This document shows positions 1 to 11,404 of a DNA stretch of 64,000 nucleotides, one piece after another; position 1 is the first letter of the stretch, and every line of letters begins with the position of its first letter. Both the position numbers and the translations under genes were made by a program. The notes below the pieces were generated by a model. The model was not told the DNA's origin. It made no database searches and worked only from the letters and a program-made list of their open reading frames with translations. Source of the stretch: Anthopleura xanthogrammica (taxonomy: Eukaryota > Cnidaria > Anthozoa > Actiniaria > Actiniidae); assembly GCA_964019055.1 (NCBI GenBank), contig OZ025212.1, positions 6,325,766-6,389,765 on the forward strand, in the 5' to 3' direction.

Positions 1-989
1 GTCTTTTACCCGAGCCAGAGGAGACTCAGACCATATCATCCCAGTCATCCCAGTCATCCCAGTCCTCGCAGTCATCTCAGAGCATACCAGAAGGGGAAGT
101 GAGTATCTGGGTTGACGAAGTCGAACTTCAGCAAGAGCAAAGGCAGACTTTGAACGAAGCTATTGATAAGTTAAGCAGTGGCCGAATAAGTCCTATAATG
201 TCGACGCTGAACACCACGTGGGATGACATATCAACTACCCAACAAAAATACTACTCTCGTAAGGCAAAGGAAGCAGTAGCCGCTGTATTGACCATCATTA
301 GCCCTGGTCAAGAAGAAGAACTATGGGAGAGTATGAGGCAAGCGCCATCCCTTGAAACTTCTGGCAGCACTAGGCCAAAACGGTTTGACGGAACACAAGG
401 ACTAGTTGATGTTCTCGTGAAGGCGTATAATGAAGCTGAATCTTGGCAGACAAAACGGCAAATACTTTCTCTTTTTGCAAACGACTTCAGCAGATCAGAG
501 CTTCAAGAGCTGATCCCTGACCTGGCGAATTGATCAGGCTCGACAGCATGCTATCAAGTCTGGAAAAGGCATTGCCAGAAATATGGGACATGAGCCTGCT
601 CATACATGCGCAATGATGCGTTTCAGCTTACAAAATAGCCGCCGAGTCTTATAGGAAATGTATGGGGAATATAGAGCTTCCTCTATTTACGGCGAATAGG
701 GTTTTATTTCCTCTGAGCTCCACATCGCGACAAACAACCCACCCTACAAGCTACTAAATAAGCCTAAAATGATCATTGAATCATGCGACATATTGGTTCC
801 CGGACTACTTGCCTTCGAAAGGCTTCGAAAGCTCTAGATTCCATACATCGTCTATAAATCTGGCCACACTTGACCCCAAAATCGTCTTATTGGAGCTCGA
901 AAAAATTTAAAAGTAAAAGAGCTCCACCTCGATATCACCAAACGAGTGTTTAATAAATCCAAAACCGCTCAAAATAGACAGCATGCCTT
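1..989 (+). mobile_element. Truncated second copy of the TTAA-type transposon
   Basis: Nearly identical to 6523-7511, with only a few base differences seen by eye. It contains the 3' part of the zinc-binding/SQ-rich exon (coding to the stop at 531-533), the same frameshift near 530, and the left part of the foldback element that begins at 571. Homology stops abruptly at about 989, after the word cagcatgcct, and unrelated AT-rich sequence follows. The left part lies outside the window. Because both lesions are shared with the main copy, they predate the split of the two copies, or one copy is a later duplicate of the other. Confidence 0.85.
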
Positions 990-1847
990 ACATCATTTAT
1001 ATATAATATTGATTACTCAAAACTATGAGACAGCTTTGTTGTTACCTTGTTTTGTTGATTGGGAAGTCGCAATATTGAAGCATTTTGTTTTTTGGTACAT
1101 AAAGACTGGCACTGTTTGTTAATTGACTGTAGAATCTTGTACTTCATGGCATCCATCACCTATATATGTAGAAAGAGCTAATCAATACCTCTGTAATAAT
1201 CATATATAATTATACTTTTTGATTTCAATATTAATATTTTTCATACATGTTGAGATTTTGATAGAACTCCTGCCAGCTGAGCTGCTGTAGCACACTCTGG
1301 ATGACTGATCACACTTTGGATGGAATTGATTACACCTTTGTCTAACACATGGGTCTTCCCAAACTTTTATAAAAAAAAAAAGGAAACAAAAGAAAGTAGT
1401 ACATAACATTAGCAACAGACAATAACTTTAATATAGTGTGCAAATAAATTAAGGAATATATTTCTAGCTAGGCTAGCTGTGACTACCCCAGAAAACATAA
1501 AAATATTTAGTATTAATATTATAGTTAAATATAGTTATAGGTATTATTAGTGTTGATTTGCAATAATAATAATAATAATACATTATTTGTTAGCACAGTA
1601 AACTTTAACTTCAATATCCAACAAGTTTAAAAATAATTGTATTATGGTATTATTAAGGTATTATTAGCAGCAGTTAATATTATATAGTTATTATGATATG
1701 ATTATAAAAGGGAGCTGTTATATATGATAGAAAGCGTAAATGTAATTAAATGTATTATACAAACTCGATCAACGTTCGGTGTAACAAACTCAACGGTATA
1801 ACGACTGAGTCGAATCCTGTGGATGCTGAACCTGCAAAATATAATAC
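990..1847. other. AT-rich intergenic sequence
   Basis: No coding exon or RNA gene seen. It holds a short AAT run near 1563-1580 and otherwise unique AT-rich sequence between the truncated transposon copy and the ZAD-like gene fragment. Confidence 0.5.
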
Positions 1848-2520
1848 TCAAGGAAAATACATAATTAGAATAAATTGAATCAAATTTATATTACGTAAAA
1901 ATAATTGAAACTTTAAAACCTTAGGATTTCGCAGGCCAGCCTGTGCTATGACGCCACTATTTATGACTTTTTTGTCCTCATTCTTTGTATCTTCGTCGTA
2001 TTGTTGCTTGGACTTGGGTAAGAGCAAAGGCAAAAGCTTTCTCCTGCTGGTTTCAATCGTACTAGTGGATGGCTCAGAAAGCACCACCGTAGCTGTAAAA
2101 TTAAAATAAAGTATGAACTAAAGCTCACTGCGGTTCGGACTACATGTACGGTACGATTACCTCACGTCGTTAAACGTACTTACATTTTTTTTTAGGTTGA
2201 GCAAGTGAAGGTGTGCCAGGGCTTGTCCTCCTTCTCTTGAATCTCAAAACAGATACTTGTTGTTCTTTTGATTTTACACAAACTTTGAGAAACTCGTTAA
2301 ACTTCTTCACCTTCCTGTAACACACTCTACACATTCTACTTGGGAAACCATCACCATACTTAACCTCTATACCTATTGATCTTAAAAACTCTTCTATTCC
2401 CTCTTCTTTAGACTTTAAACCAAATATATCAATGGGATTGACGCAATTTCCATTACAAAACCTGCAAAATTGTGAAAAATCTGGCCCTCCAGGTTTTCTC
2501 GGTGTACCTGGAGTCGTCAT
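1848..2520 (-). CDS. ZAD-like zinc-binding protein, two exons, probably partial
   Basis: Exon 1 runs from the ATG at 2520 to 2184, where a canonical GTAAGT donor follows. Exon 2 begins at 2092 after a TTTTACAG acceptor and stays open to a stop at 1848, or to a possible donor near 1922. Residues 15-85 carry two CxxC pairs: CRFC near residue 19 and CRVC near residue 63, followed by a basic helix with K/F residues. That is the arrangement of the ZAD (zinc-finger-associated) fold, a dimerisation module at the N terminus of zinc-finger proteins. The following stretch is basic and rich in T, S and P. No C2H2 fingers are visible downstream. It may be the N-terminal exons of a zinc-finger gene, or a protein of a DNA transposon, since a terminal-repeat-like sequence lies just upstream at 2640-2690. 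The function call is an inference. Confidence 0.5.
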
Positions 2521-2639
2521 TTTGTTTGTTTTTCCTGAAGTAAATTTTACTTCCGGTATCGTCCTTTGTTCTCTTTAGGACCAATCAGGAGGCAGGATAT
2601 ATTGGAGTTTTATTTCGTTTATTTCGTTTTTATTTATTT

Positions 2640-2690
2640 CGTCGAGCATGCGCAGTAAGAAAGAAGGGCTCTGGGAACGAGATTGGAAAG
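2640..2690. repeat. Relic terminal repeat related to the 22380-22758 foldback
   Basis: The stretch carrying cgagcatgcgcagtaa and then gggctctggg matches, in opposite orientation, the end of the foldback at 22380-22758 (cagagccct, then ttactgcgtatgctc). It is probably one end of a related DNA transposon. Its partner end was not found nearby. Confidence 0.45.
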
Positions 2691-4000
2691 CTGACTCCAA
2701 GAACTTGTAGAAGTCAGACGAGCTGATAGTGATCTACAAGAAAGCGAACTGCCAAGACTCCTTGATGAATATTTCCATTTATGAAAATAGAGAAAACAAA
2801 AACTGAGGGAAAAACAAATGACCAGTTACAGCCAAAACCGTTGTATCGCGCGGACTGATTTAAAATTCTTCACTCGGATTGGGTTTTTCCTAGCCGTCAA
2901 TCATTATGCAAATTAGAGGTTGAACAAGCATGCTCGATTGCTTGCACAGATTCCACCATTAAAGAGTGTTTCAAATTCAAACTTTTCTAGATAATCTAAG
3001 ACGAATCGACGATATTTCAAGAAAAAATATCTTCGTAAGATCGAGCCCATGAATATTCTTAGGAAATAAGCATTATATTCTTGCATGAGGCTGAAAAACC
3101 TTGATGAAAACTCCAACATCGAAACATCAAGAACATGTGTCTCTTGACCATACATAGAACTTGTGCTAAACGGTGGAAATCAGATTGTAAATATATTAAT
3201 TGAAATAACTCCACAATAATGATATTTAACCTTCTGTTATATTACTAATCTTCTCAAAGCCCTAGAATCTCCATAAATAGACGTCCATTGTGAACTCGTT
3301 ACTCGGTTTGAAATGCAAAACAACAGCCCTGCGATCGTAATCTGTAAATAAATTTATTGCTCTTACAGCTGTTATATGGAAACCGGCCGAGGCTCGGTAT
3401 TACTAGCTATACGAACCAGTTTCTGAATTGCAAAAATCTATCTTTCAAAAGAAATTTTTGAAGATTTTAAGCAAAATATTCTACCTTGTCTACTAGTCCA
3501 CAGCTCGAGATTCTCACGGGAGACCATTACTAGTACAGCATTCCATTATCATGGCAATAGCTTGAATACTTGACAGGAAAAAAGGCTGAAAAACAATTCT
3601 CCCCCTCGATTTAAAGCTTAGAACACTATCGATTATTTTTAAATGATCGAAGAAGTTTGAATTTGAAGCACTTTGTGATGGCGGAATCTGTGCAAGCAAT
3701 CGAGCAAGTTTGTTCAACCTCTAATTTGCATAATGATTGAGGGCTAGGAAAAACCCAATCCGAGTGAAGAATTTTAAATCATTCCGCGCGATACAACGGT
3801 TTTGGCTGTAAACACATTTTGGCTAAGAGTATTTACATTGATAAAACGTTTGTTTTGCAGCGAACAGTTTCGATACTGAAATAGATATGTTTATTTCATC
3901 AGCTAGTCTTGAAAGGTACTCTAGTAGGTCAAGTAGAAATATAATATGCGTTGACAAGTCAGTAACGCAACACTAATGTCTTACTAGAATTTAAATTTTT
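2687..4000. repeat. Direct repeat, left copy, interrupted by a MITE
   Basis: Segments 2687-2828 and 3809-4000 together match 11917-12250 almost base for base. The two segments are separated by the 980-bp MITE at 2829-3808. Each copy carries a 30-codon open stretch ending in the residues RLLxEYFHL and a stop, so the repeat may be the end of an older mobile-element gene. The two copies flank the large TTAA transposon. Confidence 0.75.
2829..3808 (-). mobile_element. TA-flanked MITE, copy 1 (980 bp)
   Basis: Terminal inverted repeats of about 140 bp begin CAGCCAAAACCGTTG and end with the reverse complement. A TA dinucleotide flanks each end (2827-2828 and 3809-3810). The matching sequence at 12030-12090 lacks the element and has a single TA at 12061-12062, which directly shows a TA target duplication. 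This points to a Tc1/mariner-like superfamily. The small ORFs inside (2913-3155, 3514-3717) are repeat sequence and not genes. A second copy in the opposite orientation lies at 16213-17195. Confidence 0.92.
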
Positions 4001-4042
4001 TACTGGGTTTACTTCGTTGCTATGGTAGCAAACCAGTCTTAA

Positions 4043-4872
4043 GAGTGATTGTCGGAGAAAACCGGGCAGGTGCAAAAGATGGGGTTCCGCCGATTTCCAC
4101 CAAACTTTCAGCGATAAAAGCCTATCCGAATAGATGATGAACTGTGGTATTTAGAGTTTCGACGGGCTTTTATCTTGGGAGTTAGACCACCCCCCTCGGT
4201 TTTTGACGGTAATTGGCCTTCGAGACGCTAAAATCTGAGGCCAAAATTCATTCCGCCGTTTGCCAAAATTACTATTTCTTTTCAAGTTTCGATACATTGC
4301 ATATGAAACCCATCATATGAAGGAGAAGTTCTGAAGTTTTGAGTCAAATCCGACGAGTTTTGAAATCTTGACCCGGACTTGAACTTTGCATACCAAGCTC
4401 ACTCAATTTGCGATCTAAAAATTCATCAACTTTGAAGCAAATTTTCTCAAAAGTGCGGCAGTCTATTTTTACAAGAGAACCACGTTTTAAAAGCCCTATG
4501 TCTGATCTTCAAGAAACTGTAAAGTTACAATTGGTATCTAAAATTAAACGAACGCGAGCAGCTTTCAAAGTTCGCAAAAATCGCATTCAGGTATTGCGTG
4601 AGTGTTTACTTCCGGTCGACTCGAAGTCGCGGTACTGGCTCCGGGAATTGATTTAAATACGATCAAACCTTATTTTCAAGGAAGATTTGAATTAGAACTA
4701 TGGTATTTAAACCAAAATAAAGTTTTCTTGCGAAAAAAATTCCAAGAATACAACTCAGCGAGTAAATTCAAAGCAGTTTATATAGAGCTCATTTACATAA
4801 ATTCCAACTCAAGACTACTAAGTCTAAATACCCCACCAAACACATCATTCATGTTCTGGATTGAATGAAAAA
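4043..4872 (+). repeat. Left terminal inverted repeat of the TTAA transposon
   Basis: Matches the reverse complement of 10574-11404 over about 830 bp and diverges just after the word ggattgaatgaaaaa. The ORFs at 4408-4656 and 4602-4868 have exact counterparts in the right repeat, so they are repeat artefacts. Confidence 0.92.
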
Positions 4873-5423
4873 ACACCTAATTTATTGTGATGTTTCGAAA
4901 TATTTTGTAGGATATTGATTTTGATCGCCTTATTTGGTAAATACGTATTGCAATACCTTCAACTGGTCAAAACTTGTTTCGATCTTGCCTGTTTGATATT
5001 ATGCAAAGCAGAGTACAAAGGCTGGTCATGTTTACTCAGTGAACATGAATCTCACTAGATAGTGTTTGCGGCTGTTTCTATTTCTTTTACATGGATTGAT
5101 TTTCTTTTCAATTTCGAATCATTTTCTTTTAGTTCTTATAAACTTTTGTAATGAGCCTATTGATATATGGTGTAAGAAACTTATAGTGCAGTACTTTTTG
5201 CGGGTCATTTCCAGGGATTTTCTTGTTGAACAAACAGCTTTATCAATATTTCATCATATGTTGACAAACCTGACAAACCTGTCTAACCTACTCTCAACAA
5301 GTTTGGTAAACTCAATAAATGAAAGCAGCACGCTGTCGCGGCTCATTTTCAGTCTAGTGCTACTGGTTTACGGATCTCATGAATTAAGGCTATCGTTAGT
5401 TGCGCAATATAGATTTTTCGTCA
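4873..5423. other. Transposon interior, non-coding 5' region
   Basis: Lies between the left terminal repeat and the first recognisable coding exon. It probably holds the transposase promoter and 5' UTR. The open frame at 5066-5434 is not convincing as protein. Confidence 0.4.
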
Positions 5424-7055
5424 ATGGCAGTTGAAGTAAGCTGTTCATTTGTGTCTGAGGATTCGCCATGTGGTCTGCTTGGCATAGGATCGACATTAGT
5501 GCCCTTACAAACGTGTTCGCAGGACATGACAGCGCACCTGGTGAGCTTGCAAGTAACAAGCAAGCGTGGACGTGGTAAAACAGGGTTATCAGAGAAAGAA
5601 CTGATATTGAACCGCGCAGGGCTGATGACTGCAACTCACGATCAAACGGAGGCTATGACTATATGCCCAAAACACAGAAGAAGCCTGACAACAGACTGGC
5701 AAGGACGGAAAAGTAGCTCTTGCACTTATCCAATACACAATGGTCAACGAAAGCAGCTGAAGTCTACTCGTCGAGTCAACGCTTTAATGTCAGCAGAAAT
5801 TCACCGAATGTACAATGCACTGGTTCCTATTGGCTCTGGTAAGTTTTTGCCTCTCCTTTTTCCTAGTTATAAGATAGCATTAATTGTCATCGATAGTCCT
5901 TTTCGATTGTCGTTTGATCCACCACCCATTACATTTTCCCGCCATATCCACAGGGATCCCACCTTCAATTTAACCATTTTTATGCACGGTTTGGGCCGGC
6001 CACGATGAATTATGATTAGCAGCAAAGAGAGAGACAGCTCAGTACTTTCTAAGATTATGGTCATCAACGTTTTTTGTTGCTTTTGTGTGGTTGTTGACTC
6101 GAAAGTTTACACTAATTCAGGAACCACATACACTCTATTATATTATACTTCCTTAATTATTATATTATATTTAGTTCTATTTATAATCATGCAAATTTTT
6201 TTTCATATTGTATCTCTTCAATTGTAAAATGTATATGAATCTATTATTTAACATTAAACATTATTAAACATTACAGCAATATGCACGAACTGTAGACTGA
6301 AGCATTACAAAACTCGAGGTGACGAAGTCCACGATGAGCCTGTTCTTCATACTAATGACGTAAGCAATTTATTCCTTTTCATTTAACTGGTTTAGAACAT
6401 TATGATTGTTTGATTTCCTTACACTCAGCTACTTGTGTAAATAATGTTCCAGGAGGTAATGCCGGAACGTGCTCCGCGAGCAGCAACAGATGATCTTGGT
6501 CTACCAAGTACTTCAGGTGAAAGTCTTTTACCCGAGCCAGAGGAGACTCAGACCATATCATCCCAGTCATCCCAGTCATCCCAGTCCTCGCAGTCATCTC
6601 AGAGCATACCAGAAGGGGAAGTGAGTATCTGGGTTGACGAAGTCGAACTTCAGCAAGAGCAAAGGCAGACTTTGAACGAAGCTATTGATAAGTTAAGCAG
6701 TGGCCGAATAAGTCCTATAATGTCGACGCTGAACACCACGTGGGATGACATATCAACTACCCAACAAAAATACTACTCTCGTAAGGCAAAGGAAGCAGTA
6801 GCCGCTGTATTAACCATCATTAGCCCTGGTCAAGAAGAAGAACTATGGGAGAGTATGAGGCAAGCGCCATCCCTTGAAACTTCTGGCAGCACTAGGCCAA
6901 AACGGTTTGACGGAACACAAGGACTAGTTGATGTTCTCGTGAAGGCGTATAATGAAGCTGAATCTTGGCAGACAAAACGGCAAATACTTTCTCTTTTTGC
7001 AAACGACTTCAGCAGATCAGAGCTTCAAGAGCTGATCCCTGACCTGGCGAATTGA
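5424..7055 (+). pseudogene. Transposon gene, 5' exons: zinc-binding N-terminal part
   Basis: Three exons join in frame: 5424-5838 (donor GTAAGT, phase 1), 6274-6357 (acceptor TTACAG, donor GTAAGC), and 6453 onward (acceptor GTTCCAG). I take the ATG at 5424; an upstream TTG also lies in frame. Exons 1-2 carry a CPKHR ... CTYPIH ... CTNC pattern, a likely zinc-binding module. It is followed by an acidic, S/Q-rich linker (QSSQSSQSS) and a helical region. The frame stops at 7053-7055 through an apparent one-base shift; in the next frame the protein continues DQARQHAIKSGKG up to the foldback at 7093. Joined across that insertion it would run directly into GQPVPNQP of the downstream ORF, so the two ORFs were probably once one gene. 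I recall similar uncharacterised cnidarian proteins, but this is not verified here. Confidence 0.65.
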
Positions 7056-7092
7056 TCAGGCTCGACAGCATGCTATCAAGTCTGGAAAAGGC

Positions 7093-7956
7093 ATTGCCAG
7101 AAATATGGGACATGAGCCTGCTCATACATGCGCAATGATGCGTTTCAGCTTACAAAATAGCCGCCGAGTCTTATATGAAATGTATGGGGAATATAGAGCT
7201 TCCTCTATTTACGGCGAATAGGGTTTTATTTCCTCTGAGCTCCACATCGCGACAAACAACCCACCCTACAAGCTACTAAATAAGCCTAAAATGATCATTG
7301 AATCATGCGACATATTGGTTCCCGGACTACTTGCCTTCGAAAGGCTTCGAAAGCTCTAGATTCCATACATCGTCTATAAATCTGGCCACACTTGACCCCA
7401 AAATCGTCTTATTGGAGCTCGAAAAAATTTAAAAGTAAAAGAGCTCCACCTCGATATCACCAAACGAGTGTTTAATAAATCCAAAACCGCTCAAAATAGA
7501 CAGCATGCCTTTAGAATGTAGGTTCCCAAGAAGCTTGAAGTTAGGTTAAATTTTAAGCGATTCGACGCGTTGTTAGCTCGTAGTTTTCAGTTAAAAATGA
7601 CAAGAAACCAGAGAACTGCTCCAAACAGCTTCAAAAACCCCTAAATATCGCCATTTTGTTTTTACAAGCTCCTATTGACTGCTGAGATACAAAAAGGAAG
7701 CTTTAAGTAACGATTTACGTTTGAAACTTGTTTCTTGTCCTTCATGGGCTTCCTGTGGTGAGGCTTATCAACAGAAAAATAATAGTTGTCCTTTTAATTG
7801 TCAAGTAACTATTTTTTGGTAAGAATTGTTTTACTAACATCATAGTTGAATATAAATATGTGCTTGGAAACCATGTAGTTATATTTTTCCTCTAGAAAAC
7901 CACTTCATTTTCATTCATGCGTAACACCGCTGACAATGTCCAATATTTCTGGCAAT
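7093..7956. mobile_element. 864-bp foldback element inserted in the transposon gene
   Basis: Begins ATTGCCAGAAATAT and ends with its reverse complement; the terminal repeats match at about 20 of 21 positions. A GGC trinucleotide lies on both sides (7090-7092, 7957-7959) and may be a 3-bp target duplication. Removing the element plus one GGC restores an in-frame codon run Ser-Gly-Lys-Gly-Gln-Pro across the two ORFs. A full copy lies at 25487-26351 and the left part of another at 571-989. No coding capacity of its own, so it is non-autonomous. Confidence 0.8.
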
Positions 7957-10329
7957 GGCCAGCCAGTACCGAATCAACCAATATTTCGCCAAAAGATCGA
8001 GCAAATCAAGATTGACCATTTTATTGATTTTATCTCTCGTCCTGAATTCATACAAGACGTAGCATTTGGAACAAAAACTCTGAAGCTTGATTCTGGTGAA
8101 AAGATTATAATCCCAGCAGTGATCAGGACTTTGATCCCCTCCAGGATAATTGACCAGTACAAAAATTACTGTACTCAGGAGGAGGTCCAGCCAGCAAGTG
8201 ATCGATCACTTTACAGAATGCTAGAAGTATGTTCTGCGTCAATGCAAAAATCACTCCAAGGACTTGATAGTCTCACTGCCGAAGGAGCGGAAGCGTTCGA
8301 CAACATGATTACTGTCATAGACTCATTAGTTGAAAATGGCGCGGACGACCAGTGGGGTAAGAATTGCAAGAAGGAACTGAGAGAGGCAAAGAGATATCTG
8401 AAGGCCGATTTTAAGGCACACATTGGAAGAAATGAGCACTGCAAAGATCACTGTATTGTTTATGCTCTTAGTGATCCTAATAATCTCAATTTCGAAGACA
8501 AATGTAGCCACGCCCATGACATACTTTGCGATAGATGCGAATCGCTGAGAAGAGTTCTTCAAGACATAACAGACAAACTTGAGCAAATAGATATTACTGA
8601 AGAACAGAGGCAAAGGAAAAGGTTTGAAGTTAAGGAGTATGTTCGCTGTATTCACGTCTGGAAATCGCATCTACTTCGCCTTCTAAATCAGGATGAAGCA
8701 AAGCAAAAGGCTCTTCGTGACCTCACAGACGACACATGCTTAATCATTATGGACTGGGCGATGAAATATCTGCCTCAACGTTATAGAGAGCGTATGAGTG
8801 ACTTCTTCGGAAAAAAGGGGAGAAATTGGCACGTTTCAGCTGTCATCACCAAAAGCAATGCTATGTGCATTTATTTAATTAAAGGTGCCTTTTCTGTTAC
8901 TTCCATTGTGGAAAACCTCCTCCATGCTGTTCGAAATGACTATCCGTCAATCAAGAAAGCCTACCTACGTTCAGACAATGCTGCCTGTTACCACAATGGT
9001 CCTCTTTTGCTCAGCCTGTCGTACATCTCTGAGAGAACTGAAATCACTATCCTAAGATATGACTTCTCCGATCCTCAAGCAGGAAAAGATATCTGTGATC
9101 GCAAGATAGCGCCGATGAAGTCTCACATGAGAAGATGGTTAAACGAAAAGCATGACATTACCACTGCTGAAGAGATGAAAGTAGCCCTTGAATCATATGG
9201 AGGCATCAAAGGAAGCCGAGCAGCTGTAGTCAGGCTGAATCCAACGAGAGACAACGCAAGTGACAACAAAATACCTGGTATTAGTCTCTTAAATAACTTT
9301 GCATTGGAAAAGGATGGAATAAGGGTGTGGCGCAGCTTTAATATTGGTCCTGGACGCCTCATCAAGTTTAAGGACCTTCAAATCTTGCCTCAAGTTGAAA
9401 CTGATTTGGAGGTCATACAGGGCTTTGGCCCTCGAGTACGCGAGTTTGGCCAAATAGCAACCAGACAAGGAACAACCGCATCTGAGAAAAACGAAATCTA
9501 CTCCTGCAGCCAATCTGAATGCATTCTAACTTTCAAGACCCAGGCTGAATCCGAAGCACATATGGATACCGGGGAACATGATGTGCGCAAAACAGACAAA
9601 GAATCCCTTTATGATTCAATCAGAAAAGCATGGGCTGACAAAGTCAGTGGTGTGAAGCATGCAAGCCAACCCGCGTCCAGTGAAATAACAAGAGAACCAG
9701 GTTTAGAAGAGATTGGACAGGAGACTTCTACGAGTAATGACGATCCAACAAAAGGATGGGCTTTGAAGACCAGTAGGACCTGGACCAAGATGTCAGATAA
9801 AGTCAAATCTTTCCTCGTGACACACTTTGACACTGGGGTTGTTACAGGCCAAAAAGCGGATCCAGCACAGGTGTCAAGAGAAATGAAACAAGCAAAAGAT
9901 GAGAATGGACAGGCACGTTTTCAGCCAGAGGAATGGAAAACCGCTGATCAGATTAAAGGATTTTTTTCGCGTCTTTCGGCTAAGAGGAAACAGCAAGTCA
10001 ACGTGTATGAGACAGCAGAAGAGAGGGAGATATCAAATGAGGAACTGTCAGAGGAGGATATCGAAGCACTAGAAGAACAGGAATCGTTTGAGGCCCTACG
10101 GAAGGCAGTTGTAGACGACATGAACATTCCCAACCATCCTGTTTTAGTTGAAAACAGGAACATATGTGAAATAACCTCTGCTGGAAAATTGCAAACACTC
10201 AAACTGGCAGAACTTAAAGCTATTTGCGAAACACTCGAGCTAGAGGTTAATGGACCTATGACAAGAAAGAAAAGCTTTATAGAACCCCTTGAACAATATG
10301 TTTTTACTTGCTCATGTCACCAGAGTTAG
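7936..10329 (+). pseudogene. Transposase-like ORF (DDE-like, C2H2 and SAP)
   Basis: 797 codons. The first seven residues (MSNISGN) come from the end of the inserted foldback element; native sequence starts at GQPVPNQP (residue 8). A Cys/His-rich patch lies at residues 144-201. Candidate RNase-H-fold acidic residues are D273 in IIMDWAMKYLP, D347 in LRSDNAACYH, and a third among D379, D388 or E404 around YDFSDPQAGKDICDRK. A C2H2 finger uses C524, C529, H542 and H548. A conserved-looking stretch starting KGWALK (607-680) follows, then a SAP-like DNA-binding motif at 752-787. The order DDE, zinc finger, SAP fits a cut-and-paste transposase. The ORF is intact, but its N-terminal exons are separated by a frameshift and an insertion, so the full gene is probably dead. 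Confidence 0.72.
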
Positions 10330-10573
10330 CCTCATATGTAATACCCATTGTATTACAAGGGATAATGATTTTCAAACCTCTGAATTGAATAAGCTTTTTG
10401 AAGGATTTAACTGAAATACAAAATGTATGAATTGTTTGCTTTTGCTTATTTTTGACATAGTTGATTTTTGCTGATTTTATACATTGGTGTATTTAGCCTG
10501 TGGCTGTTGTGTGACAAGGCGAGGAACTTGTTTAAAAAAATCTTTTAATTCCTAGTTTTAGCTGATACAGAGT

Positions 10574-11404
10574 GTTTTTCATTCAATCCAGAACATGAAT
10601 GATGTGTTTGGTGGGGTATTTAGACTTAGTAGTCTTGAGTTGGAATTTATGTAAATGAGCTCTATATAAACTGCTTTGAATTTACTCGCTGAGTTGTATT
10701 CTTGGAATTTTTTTCGCAAGAAAACTTTATTTTGGTTTAAATACCATAGTTCTAATTCAAATCTTCCTTGAAAATAAGGTTTGATCGTATTTAAATCAAT
10801 TCCCGGAGCCAGTACCGCGACTTCGAGTCGACCGGAAGTAAACACTCACGCAATACCTGAATGCGATTTTTGCGAACTTTGAAAGCTGCTCGCGTTCGTT
10901 TAATTTTAGATACCAATTGTAACTTTACAGTTTCTTGAAGATCAGACATAGGGCTTTTAAAACGTGGTTCTCTTGTAAAAATAGACTGCCGCACTTTTGA
11001 GAAAATTTGCTTCAAAGTTGATGAATTTTTAGATCGCAAATTGAGTGAGCTTGGTATGCAAAGTTCAAGTCCGGGTCAAGATTTCAAAACTCGTCGGATT
11101 TGACTCAAAACTTCAGAACTTCTCCTTCATATGATGGGTTTCATATGCAATGTATCGAAACTTGAAAAGAAATAGTAATTTTGGCAAACGGCGGAATGAA
11201 TTTTGGCCTCAGATTTTAGCGTCTCGAAGGCCAATTACCGTCAAAAACCGAGGGGGGTGGTCTAACTCCCAAGATAAAAGCCCGTCGAAACTCTAAATAC
11301 CACAGTTCATCATCTATTCGGATAGGCTTTTATCGCTGAAAGTTTGGTGGAAATCGGCGGAACCCCATCTTTTGCACCTGCCCGGTTTTCTCCGACAATC
11401 ACTC
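10574..11404 (-). repeat. Right terminal inverted repeat of the TTAA transposon
   Basis: Reverse complement of 4043-4872, ending ...CAATCACTC followed by TTAA at 11405-11408. The two ORFs on the minus strand here (10579-10845 and 10791-11039) repeat exactly those in the left repeat, showing very high identity. Confidence 0.92.

Noticed and set aside
2913..3717. Two ORFs repeated exactly at 16304-17111
   Set aside because: Internal sequence of a non-autonomous MITE; conservation reflects recent copying, not coding.
4408..4868. Two ORFs of 82 and 88 codons, duplicated at 10579-11039
   Set aside because: They lie wholly in the terminal inverted repeats of the transposon and overlap each other.
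5066..5434. 122-codon ORF at the left of the transposon interior
   Set aside because: Hydrophobic, no domain, overlaps the start of the better-supported zinc-binding exon in another frame.
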